A DNA stretch of 64,000 bases, from the NCBI GenBank assembly GCA_949825045.1, contig OX463820.1, forward strand, positions 5,096,501 through 5,160,500, read 5' to 3'. This stretch comes from Argyresthia goedartella (Eukaryota; Arthropoda; Insecta; Lepidoptera; Argyresthiidae). Position numbers and translations under genes: made by a program. The notes under the pieces are model-generated. The model had not been told where the DNA came from, searched no databases, and saw nothing but the letters and a program-made list of their open reading frames with translations. Below are positions 1-10,222 of this stretch, piece by piece. How positions within the stretch are numbered: the first letter of the stretch is position 1; the number at the start of each line of letters is the position of its first letter.

Positions 1-1278
1 CGCGTAAATGACATAACATAACACTTGGCATGATTAAATAGGAGTTTGTTGTTCACACTCCACCTAAGAACCGCGTCTAGATCATCCTGCAGCAAACTAC
101 AATCATCCTCTGAACTCACGGGAAGTATCAGTTTCAGATCGTCCGCATATAGAAGGCAATTGGCGTATTTCAGCTCTAATTCCAGGTCATTTATCATAAT
201 GATAAATAACAACGGACCCAGAATAGACCCTTGGCTAACGCCTGACCGTGTATGGTACGGTTGGGACTCAAAGCAGCCGTGTCGCACATATTGCTGGCGG
301 TTCCTGAGGTAGTCAGCGAAGAAAACCAACAGCCGTGGGGCAAAACCAATGGCACACAACTTCTTCATTAGGACGTCGTTATCGACTCTGTCGAACGCCT
401 TACGGAAGTCCATATAGGCGACGTCCACCTGATATCCCATGTCCATGCACTCAGACACAATCTCGACTAGCGTCAGCAAGTTGGTGTTTACTGAGCGGCG
501 ACTCCTGAATCCGTGTTGCGAGTCAGTCAGATAAGGCGCAATCTGCGAACTGATTTTGCCATATATGATCGACTCGAACAGTTTTGCCAAAGAACTCAGG
601 ATCGCAATAGGCCGATATTGATCAACGGAGGCAGTGTCACTTGTCTTGGGGATAGGACTGACTCGAGAAAGCTTCCAGCTGGTGGGGTACTTACCTTGTT
701 CTAGAGCAAGATTGAATATCCGACCCAAAGGTAAAACCAGCTGATCGCTGTAGGCCTTCAAAAAGTAGGGAGGGACGTTGTCCGGTCCAATTGCGCTCCT
801 TGGTCGTAGCTGCTTCAGTCCTTCCAATATGTCCCTACGGGAGATATGAGAAACTTGTATGTAATTAGCAGAGCACGTGCCATCAGAACTGTTTACCAGA
901 TCCGGATCGAGCACTGGCTCATCAGGGAGGAAAACGTCTGAGAAGTAGTGTGCAAATGCGGCTGCTGCTTCTTCACCAGCACATTCCCGTCCCCGATGCG
1001 TGACCCGAGGTTCGAAACCACCCTTCGATCGTAGGCCACTCACGTGTTTCCAAAATGCGCGCGGGTTATGTCTTATATTGCTTTCTATAGTACTCATGTG
1101 GTTGGCGTAGGCAGTATCTATGCGACACTTGAGGTTGGCTCTCAGCTTGCTGAATGAGTCGTAGTCAGTCGGCCTCTTCCACGTTTTCCAATTACGGTGG
1201 AGCTTTGCCTTCGTGGCCAGGTCCCTTATGATATCACCAGTGAACCACACTAGGTATCTCCTAGTAGGCTGGGTTGGT
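1..1278 (-). pseudogene. LINE ORF2, reverse-transcriptase part (partial at window edge)
   Basis: Reading leftwards from the insertion at 1278 the frame stays open to base 1, about 425 codons with no stop. Recognisable in order are the pre-RT stretch (RRYLVWFTGDIIRDL), GPDNVPPYFLK, the RT A motif YMDFRKAFDRVDND, the B motif GVSQGSILGPLLF and the catalytic YADDL. The protein continues beyond the window. It belongs to the same frame as the endonuclease part at 2584-3599: removing the inserted LTR and one copy of its 4 bp duplication rejoins the frame exactly. Upstream stops in the endonuclease part mean a full ORF2 protein is not made. Confidence 0.85.
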
Positions 1279-2579
1279 TGTCGCGTGAAGATACGACCTA
1301 ACAGAAACTAACAGAACCTAACAGAAAACAACAACCAAGATAAAATTTAGTAGTATCAGTTTATTAGAAGTATAGTATTTACAGTGAAGTCTATAAAAAA
1401 GATGATGCGAAGATGAGGATGGATGAGATGTGAAACAGGTTTTATAAAATACAGATGTCTGGATAGAAAGAAGGAAGCGGAGACCTGGGTGCAGGTGTAT
1501 TTGTTGTTGTAGATGTTGTTGAAATCGTCGTTGTAGGAACAGTAGCGGGCGTACTTGTAGTTACGCCTCGCAGGATCCCGTTGTAGAAATCGTCGTTGTA
1601 GGAATAGTAGCGGCGTTGGCACGGCTCGCAGAATCCTGTTGTAGAAATCTTCGTTGTAGGAATGGTAGCGGCGTAGGCGCGGCTCGCAGAATCCCGTTGT
1701 TTGAAGATTGATTTGAAGGTTTTGAGGGAGTTTGAAGGCTCGCAGGATCCCGTTGTAGATGGAGAATTTGGAGATTTGAAGGAGTTTGAAGGCTTCGCAG
1801 GATCCCGGGGTTGAGCGACCCCGGGATAAGGCCTTTACTGGTACTTCCAGTTCAGAAACTGACGTGAGACTCCCAGAATTGAAGAAATGTTCCGCTTTTA
1901 TACCCTTTTTGGAGAGTTCTAAAAATTATTTAAATTAAACGTAATTTTTGAGAGTGGCCAAGAGAGAAAGAGTATTTTTGTAAAAGTATTAAAGTAAACA
2001 TATCAGACCGCTAACGAGTTTGAATGGGCATTGCCATGACAACCAGATAAACAAAGACCTCAACAAACGTCAAAGTTTCGTTTCAGGCTCGTAATACGGA
2101 AAACCAACTACAAAACCATGAAGTAAATGAAGTAATAATGTATATAAAAAAGTAGCGCACCAGCGCGCACGAAGCCCGAGATTGCAGAGTTTCGGAGAAA
2201 GCCAAAAACAGGGTCACCAAAGGTAAACCCCTTCCCTATCGATTTACAAGAGCTGATAGCATGAAAATGCAGAGCGAAAACGATTTGTTAATGTATTCTA
2301 ATGGTTTAAAACGTTACAGGGTCCTGTGAAAATAAAGGTGATGACCAATAATAAGCCGCACAGCTCACCAAGTATCCAGCGTAATAGAGCAAGGTACCCC
2401 GAAGGACAAACAAAAAGGACTGATGATGGAGCTGGAGCTAAGAGACAGGAGACCAGAATAGCATGTACGTACAGGAGCAGTTACCAAAGCTTCTTTAAGT
2501 TTCTCGAAAGCAGCTGCAGCCTTGGAATTTTTAAGACATTCAAGAAAACAGCACGTAAGTAGTATAACATAACACTACA
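1279..2579. mobile_element. solo-LTR-like insertion inside the LINE
   Basis: A 1301 bp block begins TGT and ends ACA and is flanked by the 4 bp duplication TGGT (1275-1278 and 2580-2583). Deleting it with one TGGT restores the LINE reading frame across the junction. It has no significant ORF. On the minus strand a TATA-like GGTATAAAAGC near 1896-1906 suggests a promoter, so transcription is probably leftwards. The left half holds degenerate GT/AG-rich repeats built around a CTCGCAGGATCCCGTTGTAG-like unit. A 4 bp duplication with TG...CA ends fits a Gypsy-type solo LTR; a small non-autonomous LTR element is the alternative. Confidence 0.7.
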
Positions 2580-2583
2580 TGGT

Positions 2584-3599
2584 CTGGTCTTATTCGGGAT
2601 GGAGTTGTTGAAGACTTCGTAAATGGTATCGTAGAAGCGACCGACTGCCGTCTCAACATCAGTGGCTTCGAGAACACCGTCTCAGGAAACGCCACTCATG
2701 AGTTCGTACATGACTGCGTGGTTGCCCTTGGCAAAGTTCCAGTCATTGCGGCCACCAATGTTGCTGGGATCCAAGCGGCCGGATCGCTGGTCGGCGGCCC
2801 GCGCACGCAACACGGGCCCAATGACGTCGAGAGGCGGGTGGTAGGCGTCAGTGCGTGGCACCAGGCTTCCTGTCACGGAAGCGCGCACAGTTACGTCACG
2901 CGCGCTCTCCGGCAGCAACACCACATCAAGCACGCCACCATGATCATTCATCACTTCATTCGTCTCATACATGCCACAGACAGATAGAAAATAACAATAA
3001 TAATTAAGGATGTCAACTGATGCTCTATTCATATTAAGATCTCCTAGAATAATTAAGGTACCGGTTATCCGGGCCACATTTTCCTCAGTCTTATCGAACC
3101 ACTTCATGTACTCGGAATCCTTTTCTTTTTGCGTGATTATTTTCATTTTCTTCTTCTTGCTGGGATCGATGTACACTACACAGACTGTAAGTAGCGTACC
3201 ATCAACAGTAAGTGTCGCCCAGAGGTCTTCTCCATGTTCCGTTTCCAGATCCCGGCGCCGTCTCAGTGAGATGCCAGGGCGGGCGGCGAGCAGCACGCCT
3301 CCGCAAGAGGTGGCGCGGTCACGGTGCAGCACGCTCTAGCCGCCCGCCGTAACCTCGGCATCTCCAACCGAGGAATCCAGGAAGGTTTCGGTAGCGGCAA
3401 CAAGATGAGAGTCCAGCAGCAACAAACTTTGCCGCCAGAACTGTAGCCTGGTTTTAATACCGCGGACATTCTGGTATTTTATGTCCAGGTACCTATTGGG
3501 GCATGAAGTGCGTGGGTTTGTTTTTGCCTGTTCTGAATATCTCCATGTATTTGCGAAAGGGCAGCCACTCCCTAACACGGGCATTCTCGGGCCACACAC
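2584..3599 (-). pseudogene. LINE ORF2, endonuclease part
   Basis: AP-type endonuclease domain of the left LINE. Motifs in order are YQNVRGIKTR, VAATETFLDSS, ILGDLN, VLDVVL and DAYHPPLDV; the last replaces the usual SDH-type catalytic motif. Two stops interrupt the same frame: TAG after EVTAGG and TGA after MSGVS. After the second stop the frame continues through TAVGRFYDTIYEVFNNSIP to the LTR insertion. It overlaps the end of ORF1 in another frame. Confidence 0.8.
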
Positions 3600-4254
3600 T
3601 TATGGAGAAGCAGGTGTCAAAGAGAGCCTCCGGGACTCCTATCTTAAAAGACTTATATTTTCCCTTTGTAGGCAATTCTTCCACCATGCTATCCTTTGGC
3701 GAACACAACTCCTTCACATACTTCGACACTTCTTCCAGGCCTGATACCATATTGTATAGGTGGAAGAACCGTTGTCGTTCCACCGCCCGAAGAGTTGTTG
3801 TGCTGGGTCCCGCTGTACATCGCAACGATCTGGGCTTCTTCGGTTTCTTCACAACTTCAGTCCATCCGTTTTTTGGATGGGTAGATAGGTTTTCCGATAT
3901 AGCCTCAGTATTTGCAGCGGTGGCATTAGTTGGTAAGGGCACCGGCAAAACCGTTGGGGAGACGTCTTTGCGGCCAGCTGTTACTGGGGTAGAAGCAGCT
4001 ACCTTCGCGGCAAAGGTTGCACGTATAGCCTCCGGCTGTATCGGCGCCAGTTTTTTATTGACAGCGGGGGAGCTGGGTTTCTGCGTTGACTCCAGAGCTT
4101 TCACCTCCAGGGCATCAAGCTTGATGTGAACTGCACCCATTTGTTTCCCCATCGACTCCACTTTGCTGTCTATATCAGTGAGAGAAGCCAACACCTTGCT
4201 TAGCATAACGGCGACACTTGAGACCTCGCCTTTTACCTCCCTTATTTCCGCCAT
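3493..4254 (-). CDS. LINE ORF1 (gag-like, coiled coil)
   Basis: An uninterrupted frame of about 253 codons from the Met at 4254. The frame is open 12 codons further, to an ATG at 4290, but those codons fall in the flanking P-like transposon sequence, so the internal Met is preferred. The N-terminal 60 residues form a heptad-rich segment (MAEIREVKGEVSSVAVML...), followed by a Thr/Pro/Ala-rich linker and a basic segment GWTEVVKKPKKPRS. The C-terminal part lacks clear CCHC knuckles, so it may be truncated by a frameshift near the ORF2 overlap. The role is inferred from position: nucleic-acid chaperone/RNP protein of the LINE. Confidence 0.65.
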   Translation of the reverse strand: MAEIREVKGEVSSVAVMLSKVLASLTDIDSKVESMGKQMGAVHIKLDALEVKALESTQKPSSPAVNKKLAPIQPEAIRATFAAKVAASTPVTAGRKDVSPTVLPVPLPTNATAANTEAISENLSTHPKNGWTEVVKKPKKPRSLRCTAGPSTTTLRAVERQRFFHLYNMVSGLEEVSKYVKELCSPKDSMVEELPTKGKYKSFKIGVPEALFDTCFSISVWPENARVREWLPFRKYMEIFRTGKNKPTHFMPQ

Positions 4255-4267
4255 GATCTCAAGGTAT

Positions 4268-4447
4268 TCAGAAGACCGAAAACCATGCAAGACAATACAA
4301 TATGCGAAAGGAAAATTTCAACGTGAGACTAGAAATTCCTCCTACATCCCGTAAACGTAGTTTGGTAGGTTATTTAAATAAAACTCTACTAAGAATGATC
4401 GATTCATTTTATTATTATAATTAATACTCTTTCATTCGTGTATTTTT
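4268..4447 (+). repeat. diverged copy of P-like transposon exon end and intron
   Basis: This stretch aligns with 4948-5088: both run through a TCCCGTAAACG core to a TTTGGTAGGT splice-donor-like site and then an AT-rich intron containing TCAAATAAAA/TTAAATAAAA. It is therefore a second, older copy of the same exon-intron junction in the P-like element. The left LINE abuts it near 4265 and a foldback MITE ends it on the right. Confidence 0.6.
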
Positions 4448-4449
4448 TA

Positions 4450-4813
4450 TATCACCGTAAGATAATCAAAACCATTAGTTAATAAACTAACGCGTTAGTT
4501 GATCAACTATCGACAGATAGTAAACCAGACCGACAGGGTTTACAATTTAAGTTTCTTTTGTTTTTACATACATGTCAATTTAATACGAAGACTATTCGCT
4601 TCACCTAAGCTACCAGAGTGTTTGCCCTGGTATTTCGTTTGCAATTCAAGTTTAAACCAGTCTATTATTTAACGTTTTTAACCGTTAGTTTATCAACTAA
4701 CGCGTTATATAGTAAGCAGTACGCTACAGTTTACTATCTGTCGATAGTTGACCAACTAACGAGAAAAAAATGTTAGTTTATCAACTAACGGTTTTGACTA
4801 TCTTACGGTGACA
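4450..4813. mobile_element. foldback MITE with ~80 bp inverted termini
   Basis: The outer ends are inverted copies, TATCACCGTAAGATA on the left and TATCTTACGGTGACATA on the right. The arms continue inwards through repeated TTAGTT(G)ATNAACTAACG blocks to GATAGTAAAC/GTTTACTATC near 4518 and 4730. There is no ORF. The arms are similar but not identical, so it is moderately old. The exact ends and target duplication are ambiguous because the flanks are TATA-like. It sits in an intron-like part of the P-like element. Confidence 0.75.
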
Positions 4814-4847
4814 TATAAAGATAAGGCTAATTATGTAATATTTCAGA

Positions 4848-5280
4848 TGGAGTTTTCAAATGAAACTTCTATTGCAACGACTCCGTCACCAAATCTCCAG
4901 TCGAATTCAACATCGAATACACTCCTCTCTAATACGACATGCGATAAGGAAATGTCAACCCGAGTCGAGAAATTCCTTCTTCGTCCCGTAAACGCCGTTT
5001 GGTAGGTATTCAAATAAAATCCGACAAAGAGTGTTCGATTCGTTGTATTACAATTTATTATTCCTTTATTCGGCAAATACATGGTATACGTACCGATATT
5101 TTTGTTTCAGGTCTCTTGTCCAAACTGTGGTTGTGACTTTGGGTTGACCATGAATTCTACTGAAAACGATACTCTTGAGATGCCACGGCCGTTATCGGGT
5201 GTCACAGATTCCAAACCAAGATGTTTTACTCCTTTGAATATTCCGTCTTCTGATTCTGACATTCAATCCGCTTTCTGAAA
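4848..5280 (+). pseudogene. P-like transposase 5' exons (degenerate)
   Basis: Two exon-like blocks are bounded by good splice signals: TATTTCAG at 4840-4847 before ATGGAG, TTTG|GTAGGT near 5000, and TTTGTTTCAG before position 5111. The coding frames are damaged; the block ending near 5000 carries a TAA in the frame that gives an SRKRRL tail. A THAP domain (C2CH) would be expected here, but I do not see its cysteine pattern. The role is inferred only from its position upstream of the transposase body. Confidence 0.45.
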
Positions 5281-5285
5281 AAAGA

Positions 5286-6390
5286 TTGTCGAAAAACAGA
5301 ATCTTAAAACGTAAAAATGACAGATTACTTAAAAAATGCATCACATTAAAAGGTATAACAGCGGATCTGAAAAAGAAAAAAGCAATAGAAACAAATTTAG
5401 ATGCACTCTCTTCACTTCCCACGGTGGCACGCGATATTGTACTGAGTATTAAAAAGAAACAACAAAAAAAAAGAGAAGCATAATTAAATTCACACCCGCT
5501 GTAAAAAAATTTGCTCTCACATTGCACTACTATTCTGCATCAGGATACAAGTTCGTGCGTAAAGAATTTGATTCATGTCTGCCCCATCCATCTACATTAG
5601 CCAAATTGTGTCAAAGTATTGACTGCGAGCCTGGTTTCACAGAGGAATCGTTTAGAGCTATTAAGTTCAAACTCGAACATACAGATAAAAACCTTGCTTG
5701 TCTCATTTTGGACGAAATGGCAATAAGGCAACAAAAAATATTTAATGGCAAGGTAATGGATGGTCTTGTCACACATTTTGGATGCCACTGCTCGGATGAG
5801 ATTGCAACGCAGGCGTATGTTCTGATGTTGGTATCTTTGAACGATTCGTGGAAATTACCATTAGGTTATTTTCTAATAAACGTAATAACGGCGGAACAAA
5901 GAGCAACAATAATCAAAATGTGTCTTACAAAATGTGCAGCTGTGGGAATAGATGTAGTTAGCTTGACGTTTGATGGTTGCGCGTCAAATCTATCTACTGC
6001 TAATGTACTTGGGTGCAACTTGAATGATCCGGCTAATCTAAAAACTACATTTGCTCATCCAACTACTGTCCAAGCCGTTATTATAATACTTGACCCATGC
6101 CATATGGTGAAATTTGTTCGAAATACTTTTGAATCAAAAAAAGTAATAATAGACCACACTGGGAAGAGTGTTCTCTGGCGCTACGTCCAAGAACTCAAAA
6201 AAGTCCAAGACAACTTAGGTCTTCATTTTGCCAACAAATTAACTGAGAGGCATTTGAACTGCAGAAATAACATCATGAGCGTCAAACTTGCGACACAACT
6301 GTTAAGCAATAGCGTTGCCAAAGCTATACAGTTGTGCGAAGAAGTTCTCGAAATCCCAGAATTTAAAGGTTCTGCAGCTACAATCAACTT
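5286..6390 (+). pseudogene. P-element/THAP9-like transposase, N-terminal and RNase H-like half
   Basis: 5286-5483 gives a basic coiled segment (MSKNRILKRKNDRLLKKC...), as expected after the THAP domain. A shift at the A-run near 5465 leads into the main frame, open from about 5472 through KRSIIKFTPAVKKFALTLHY. The core has THAP9-type signatures: LACLILDEMAI (first acidic residue), SLTFDGCASN, and LDPCHMVKFVRNTF. The frame ends only because a LINE is inserted after FKGSAATIN; it resumes in the same phase at 12028. P-type transposases cut and paste DNA in the nucleus with GTP as cofactor. This copy cannot. Confidence 0.85.
6364..6390. repeat. left target-site duplication of the OTU-LINE
   Basis: 27 bases beginning TAAAGGTTCTGCAG and ending AATCAACTT are identical to 12001-12027. 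They are transposase coding sequence, which proves the site was single-copy before insertion. Confidence 0.95.
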
Positions 6391-6410
6391 GAATGAATGA
6401 ATGAATGAAT
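6391..6410 (-). repeat. microsatellite 3' tail of the OTU-LINE
   Basis: On the sense strand the element ends in tandem ATTC copies instead of poly(A), directly against the target duplication. Such tails are typical of RTE-type LINEs. Confidence 0.85.
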
Positions 6411-6640
6411 GGTGCTTCTCCAGCCAGGGTTCTAAACCTGTTCCGGTCTTTCGGCCGGCATACCAGAGAGCACGAGTTTTGAGGGGGGGCGGAATGACCT
6501 GCTCGATAGGAGAGGAAGGAGCGTGAATTCAATCGACCGACTCTTCAGCCTGAAGCCAATATAGGATATGTGGAATGGGGAGGATATAGGATTTGGAGAG
6601 CAGCTGTTGTTTTCTTCAACTTCATGTTTTCCTTCTATTT

Positions 6641-9600
6641 TCAGGTATTGTTATAGGTTGAGTTTCCTGTCCTGTCGTGTTCGTTTGGGTTATCCGGTAA
6701 GGTCTCCGTTTCGCTTTCGCTGTCTGTTTCTGGAATATGGTATATTTGGCTCGATGCCTTTCTGACTTCGTCCCTGTTGTGTGCTGATTCTGTCCAGTAA
6801 CTGTGTTCTTTACCGTAGTATTTGATGTCATGCTTAAGGGAATCCTTCCAGGTGTAAATGGGTCGGCCAACTTTCTTCTTCTTTGCTTCGTATTTCAATG
6901 CAGCGTGGAGTAGGTGTTTTTGTGGGCGTCGTAGAATATGTGTATAGTAACACATCCGATGGTTTTTTATTTGTTTGGTTATTGTTTTGCCCTGTAGTAA
7001 GTCATGAATTTTGTGGTGTCTTGGATAGCTTCTGGCGTTCTCGAACATGTCTCTGAGGATCAGGCGTTCATATTTTCTTAGTCTAGAACGGTTTGCTTTG
7101 GTGAGGGCTGCCGCTTTAAGTCCGTATGTTATACACGGTGCTATAACCATTTTGTAAATCAGGCGTACTATTTTCCAGTCCATGTTGGATTTCTTTACAA
7201 AATTCATTAGGGCCTTGGAATTGCCTATGGCTTGCCGGCATCTCTTCTTTATTGTGTCTCTCCTACTATGTCCTGCCGTTATATATGTGCCGAGATATTT
7301 TATTTCGTCTACGGGTCGTATTGGAACTCCGTCCAATACGATCACTTGTGGGCGCTGGGTGTTTATGGGGTCTCTTATAAGAATTTTCGTCTTTGTTTCG
7401 TTAGTATCGAGCCCTACTGTTTTTAATAGTGCTTTCAAGTGCGTGACGATTTGGTCAAGGTGTTGTAAATCTTGACAAACGATGATGAGGTCATCCGCGA
7501 AGGAGAGAATAAGTGGTAAGACTATTTCTTCATCTTGGTCCAGTTTTATGTTGGGAATTTCTTCTTCCAGTGTTTTGAGTACATCATCCATTAATATTGT
7601 AAATAGTCTTGGTGACAGTGGACAGCCTTGTTTTACTCCTTTTCCTTTGTTGATCAAGTTACTTTGCTGTCCGAACCATTTGATGCAGGTCCGTTCATAC
7701 ATGCAGGCTTTTATTATCCTATTGGTTAAAATCTTATTGGTCCTTGAAAGGAGAATATCCTTGAGCACGTTTAGGTCTATAGTATCAAATGCTTTGGCGA
7801 TATCTAGTGCCAGTACATATGTTCTGTTACCCGCGCGCCATTCTTCGTCTAATACTCTGCGTAGTGTGAAGATGTGGTCATCGGTGGATCTCTTGCGGAG
7901 AAATGCTGCTTGGTAGTTCCCGAGTTCTTTTGTTATCTCGTCTAGTTTGATGAGCAGGTATGTCGCGTATATGCGATATCCTGTATTACACATTGTTATA
8001 CGGCGATAGTCATTGGTGTCTTGCGGGTTTCTGATTTTGGGGATAGGTACTTGGACCGTTTCATTCCAGGACTCCGGTATCATATTTTCTGTCCATGCTC
8101 TGTGCATTGTTTTGGTAATAACCTTTAACAGTTGTGGCGGTATTCCTTTGTACAGTTCCGGGACTACCTGATCTGTACCCGGCGCTGTTCCGTTACGCAT
8201 GCGGCTGATTATCGTTTTTATGTCGGCTATTGTTGGACCATTTTCTAGATAGTCAGGGTTTAATGAAGTTTCGTTAGGGATAATCATAATGTTAGGGCCT
8301 TCTGATTTCCTTAATTCCTGTTCCCAGCGTGACATTGGGATAAATCGTTGTTTTTTCCACCGTCTCGATTGAAGCTGGTGTCGTCTGTAATAGTGGTACA
8401 CGATTTGCATGCGTTTGCTTGGGTGTTTTTTTCCTAGGCCTTCAAAAAATGCTCTGCATTCTCGTTTTTCTTCATTATCAATAATTTCCTCAAGACGTCG
8501 TCGGCATTCTTTGAGTTGTTTATTGATTGTTTGGTCGGTTGGTCGACGTCTTTTAAGGAATTTGGCCTTTTGTAAATTTGCCAGAGCAATTCGGTGTTCC
8601 CGCGATCTAGCGGGTTTTACGGAAAGTGTTTTTTGGGCTACTGACTTCATAACCCCTGTAATAGATTCCCACGGAATGTCGGGCGTATATTCGTCGTCAT
8701 TTTCTTTAAATTTGTAGTTGTTCGCCGTAAGTTCTTCCATAATCCCGTTATGGTATTTTACTTTTGTGTCATTCATTTTATCTCGTGCTAGGGCGGTGTA
8801 CGAACACTGTTTATAGTTGAACTTTAAAGCTGTTATCGCTTTGTACTTAGTTTGGGTTGTACTCTTTGTTGATTCCATTTGCGTGTCGCCAGTTCTTGGA
8901 AGCAGGTTTAGTGGGTCTATTTCACCCCAGATTATCTTGTGGTCGGAAATATGCAGGTAGCTCCATTGTCCTCTGATGAAGTTAAATGTGTGTGGCGCAT
9001 TATTCGAGATAATTATATGGTCTAGTTGTGATTTTGTTTTCCCGTTAGACCATGTGGCCCGACATGACTTGCGAGCCCAGGTGGTTTCTATTTTTAAGTT
9101 TTCGCGGGAACAGATATCCATTAGCATTTCTCCGATGATATTTGATGATTTGTGTAGGAGATTTGTTCCTATAATTCCCTTTTTCCTGTATTCCTTTGTA
9201 TCGCCTAGTCCGATATGCGCGTTAAAGTCACCTAGCATTAATATTTTGGCTTTGTTTGGTTTCTTTTGAATAATCTTTATAAGTTGCGAAAACGCTGCGG
9301 TTGCTCTCGTGGAAGAGCTGGGGATATGTGCGTTTATTACATATAGTGTATTAGTGGCCGATGTTATTGTTGCTGCCATGGTTTCCAGGTCGCGATTTAT
9401 ATTGTGGACCGTTAAGTTCAGGTCCTTTCTAATTAGTATAGCTAAGCCACAGTGTGCGATGCTGGTTGTGCCTGATAGATACCAGAGATAGTGTTTTGAC
9501 ACGTATGTCCCCGATGTCATGTTTGTTTCCTGTATACAGGCTATATGTATGTTTCTGTTTGTCAATTCAGCATCAATGTTGAGTCTCTTAGGTATTTCGG

Positions 9601-10222
9601 CGCATCCTCTAACGTTCCAAGTAGCAATGCGCATACGCTCGCATGTGACTTTTGGTTTATATATGGGGCTGTGTCGTGTCATCGTATATCCGGTGTTGTC
9701 AGGGATGTCATCTATTGATGTTATGGTTGACCCTGAGGAGGTCATGGGTGTTGCCTTAAGTATCGGGGAAGGTATGTTGTTATCAGTTTGGCTGTCGGTT
9801 GCTAGATTCGTGGGTAAATTTTGTGATTCAAGCAAGTATACGCTGTCGTAGTGGTTTCCTGTGAAGTTGAGGTTGATAGATCCCACTGCATCCGCGGGAT
9901 TCTTGGGCCTGTATGTGAGCGATGGTGTATTTTGCTGGTGGATTGTTACGTTAATTAGAAAATATTCGGCGGCTGCTATTATAATCTCCTCTCCAGCCCA
10001 AGTGCCGTAATTGCGCAGATTTTTAATGTAGTCATTGAGGGTTTCTTCAGGCTCGGCGATTGCAAACTTTATGTTCTGTTCATCGCAGTTTTCTTCTACA
10101 TATTTAACTAGGTCCTTACGAATGTGGGTGTGGTCGAGTGTTAATTGATATAGGTGATTAATTTGGTCAGCAATTGCGTGGAATAGGCAGTTACCATCTC
10201 TCGGCATTGATAAGGCTTTCAT
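6641..10222 (-). CDS. LINE polyprotein: OTU-like protease, AP endonuclease, reverse transcriptase
   Basis: 1193 residues, uninterrupted. Residues 1-134 form an OTU-type cysteine protease fold: MPRDGNCLFHAI with Asp9 and Cys12, then NHYDSVYLL with His124. Residues 197-437 are an AP-type endonuclease: TWNVRG (Asn203), QET (Glu232), GDFN (331-334), SQLDHII and SDHKI. Residues about 660-960 are the RT: GTAPGTDQVVPE, ALDIAKAFDTID (Asp807), KQGCPLSP and SFADDL (908-911). After this come YLG..I and a C-terminal RTE-like tail ending in an acidic, Ser-rich segment. All catalytic residues visible by eye are kept. Endonuclease and RT would carry out target-primed reverse transcription; the OTU domain may cleave the polyprotein or remove ubiquitin from host proteins, which is inference. 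The first ATG is used; it directly precedes the OTU motif. Confidence 0.93.
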   Translation of the reverse strand: MKALSMPRDGNCLFHAIADQINHLYQLTLDHTHIRKDLVKYVEENCDEQNIKFAIAEPEETLNDYIKNLRNYGTWAGEEIIIAAAEYFLINVTIHQQNTPSLTYRPKNPADAVGSINLNFTGNHYDSVYLLESQNLPTNLATDSQTDNNIPSPILKATPMTSSGSTITSIDDIPDNTGYTMTRHSPIYKPKVTCERMRIATWNVRGCAEIPKRLNIDAELTNRNIHIACIQETNMTSGTYVSKHYLWYLSGTTSIAHCGLAILIRKDLNLTVHNINRDLETMAATITSATNTLYVINAHIPSSSTRATAAFSQLIKIIQKKPNKAKILMLGDFNAHIGLGDTKEYRKKGIIGTNLLHKSSNIIGEMLMDICSRENLKIETTWARKSCRATWSNGKTKSQLDHIIISNNAPHTFNFIRGQWSYLHISDHKIIWGEIDPLNLLPRTGDTQMESTKSTTQTKYKAITALKFNYKQCSYTALARDKMNDTKVKYHNGIMEELTANNYKFKENDDEYTPDIPWESITGVMKSVAQKTLSVKPARSREHRIALANLQKAKFLKRRRPTDQTINKQLKECRRRLEEIIDNEEKRECRAFFEGLGKKHPSKRMQIVYHYYRRHQLQSRRWKKQRFIPMSRWEQELRKSEGPNIMIIPNETSLNPDYLENGPTIADIKTIISRMRNGTAPGTDQVVPELYKGIPPQLLKVITKTMHRAWTENMIPESWNETVQVPIPKIRNPQDTNDYRRITMCNTGYRIYATYLLIKLDEITKELGNYQAAFLRKRSTDDHIFTLRRVLDEEWRAGNRTYVLALDIAKAFDTIDLNVLKDILLSRTNKILTNRIIKACMYERTCIKWFGQQSNLINKGKGVKQGCPLSPRLFTILMDDVLKTLEEEIPNIKLDQDEEIVLPLILSFADDLIIVCQDLQHLDQIVTHLKALLKTVGLDTNETKTKILIRDPINTQRPQVIVLDGVPIRPVDEIKYLGTYITAGHSRRDTIKKRCRQAIGNSKALMNFVKKSNMDWKIVRLIYKMVIAPCITYGLKAAALTKANRSRLRKYERLILRDMFENARSYPRHHKIHDLLQGKTITKQIKNHRMCYYTHILRRPQKHLLHAALKYEAKKKKVGRPIYTWKDSLKHDIKYYGKEHSYWTESAHNRDEVRKASSQIYHIPETDSESETETLPDNPNEHDRTGNSTYNNT

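Larger units (their letters stand above)
1..4265 (-). mobile_element. jockey-like LINE, interrupted, runs off left edge
   Basis: Read on the minus strand this is a non-LTR retrotransposon with a gag-like ORF1 (right), then an ORF2 with an AP-type endonuclease and reverse transcriptase (left). The 3' end lies beyond base 1. ORF2 is broken by two in-frame stops (TAG near 3336-3338, TGA at 2682-2684) and by a 1.3 kb insertion, so this copy is dead. The 5' end is near 4265, where the sequence changes to P-like transposon sequence. The clade is judged from the two-ORF layout and the NVRG, GVSQGSILGPLLF and YADD motifs; jockey versus CR1 was not tested by tree. Confidence 0.85.

Noticed and set aside
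2326..2562. 78-codon frame in the solo LTR
   Set aside because: No domain, no conservation signal, entirely inside an LTR-like block.
3503..4129. 208-codon plus-strand frame
   Set aside because: It is the reverse of the LINE ORF1; codon pattern and motifs support the minus strand.
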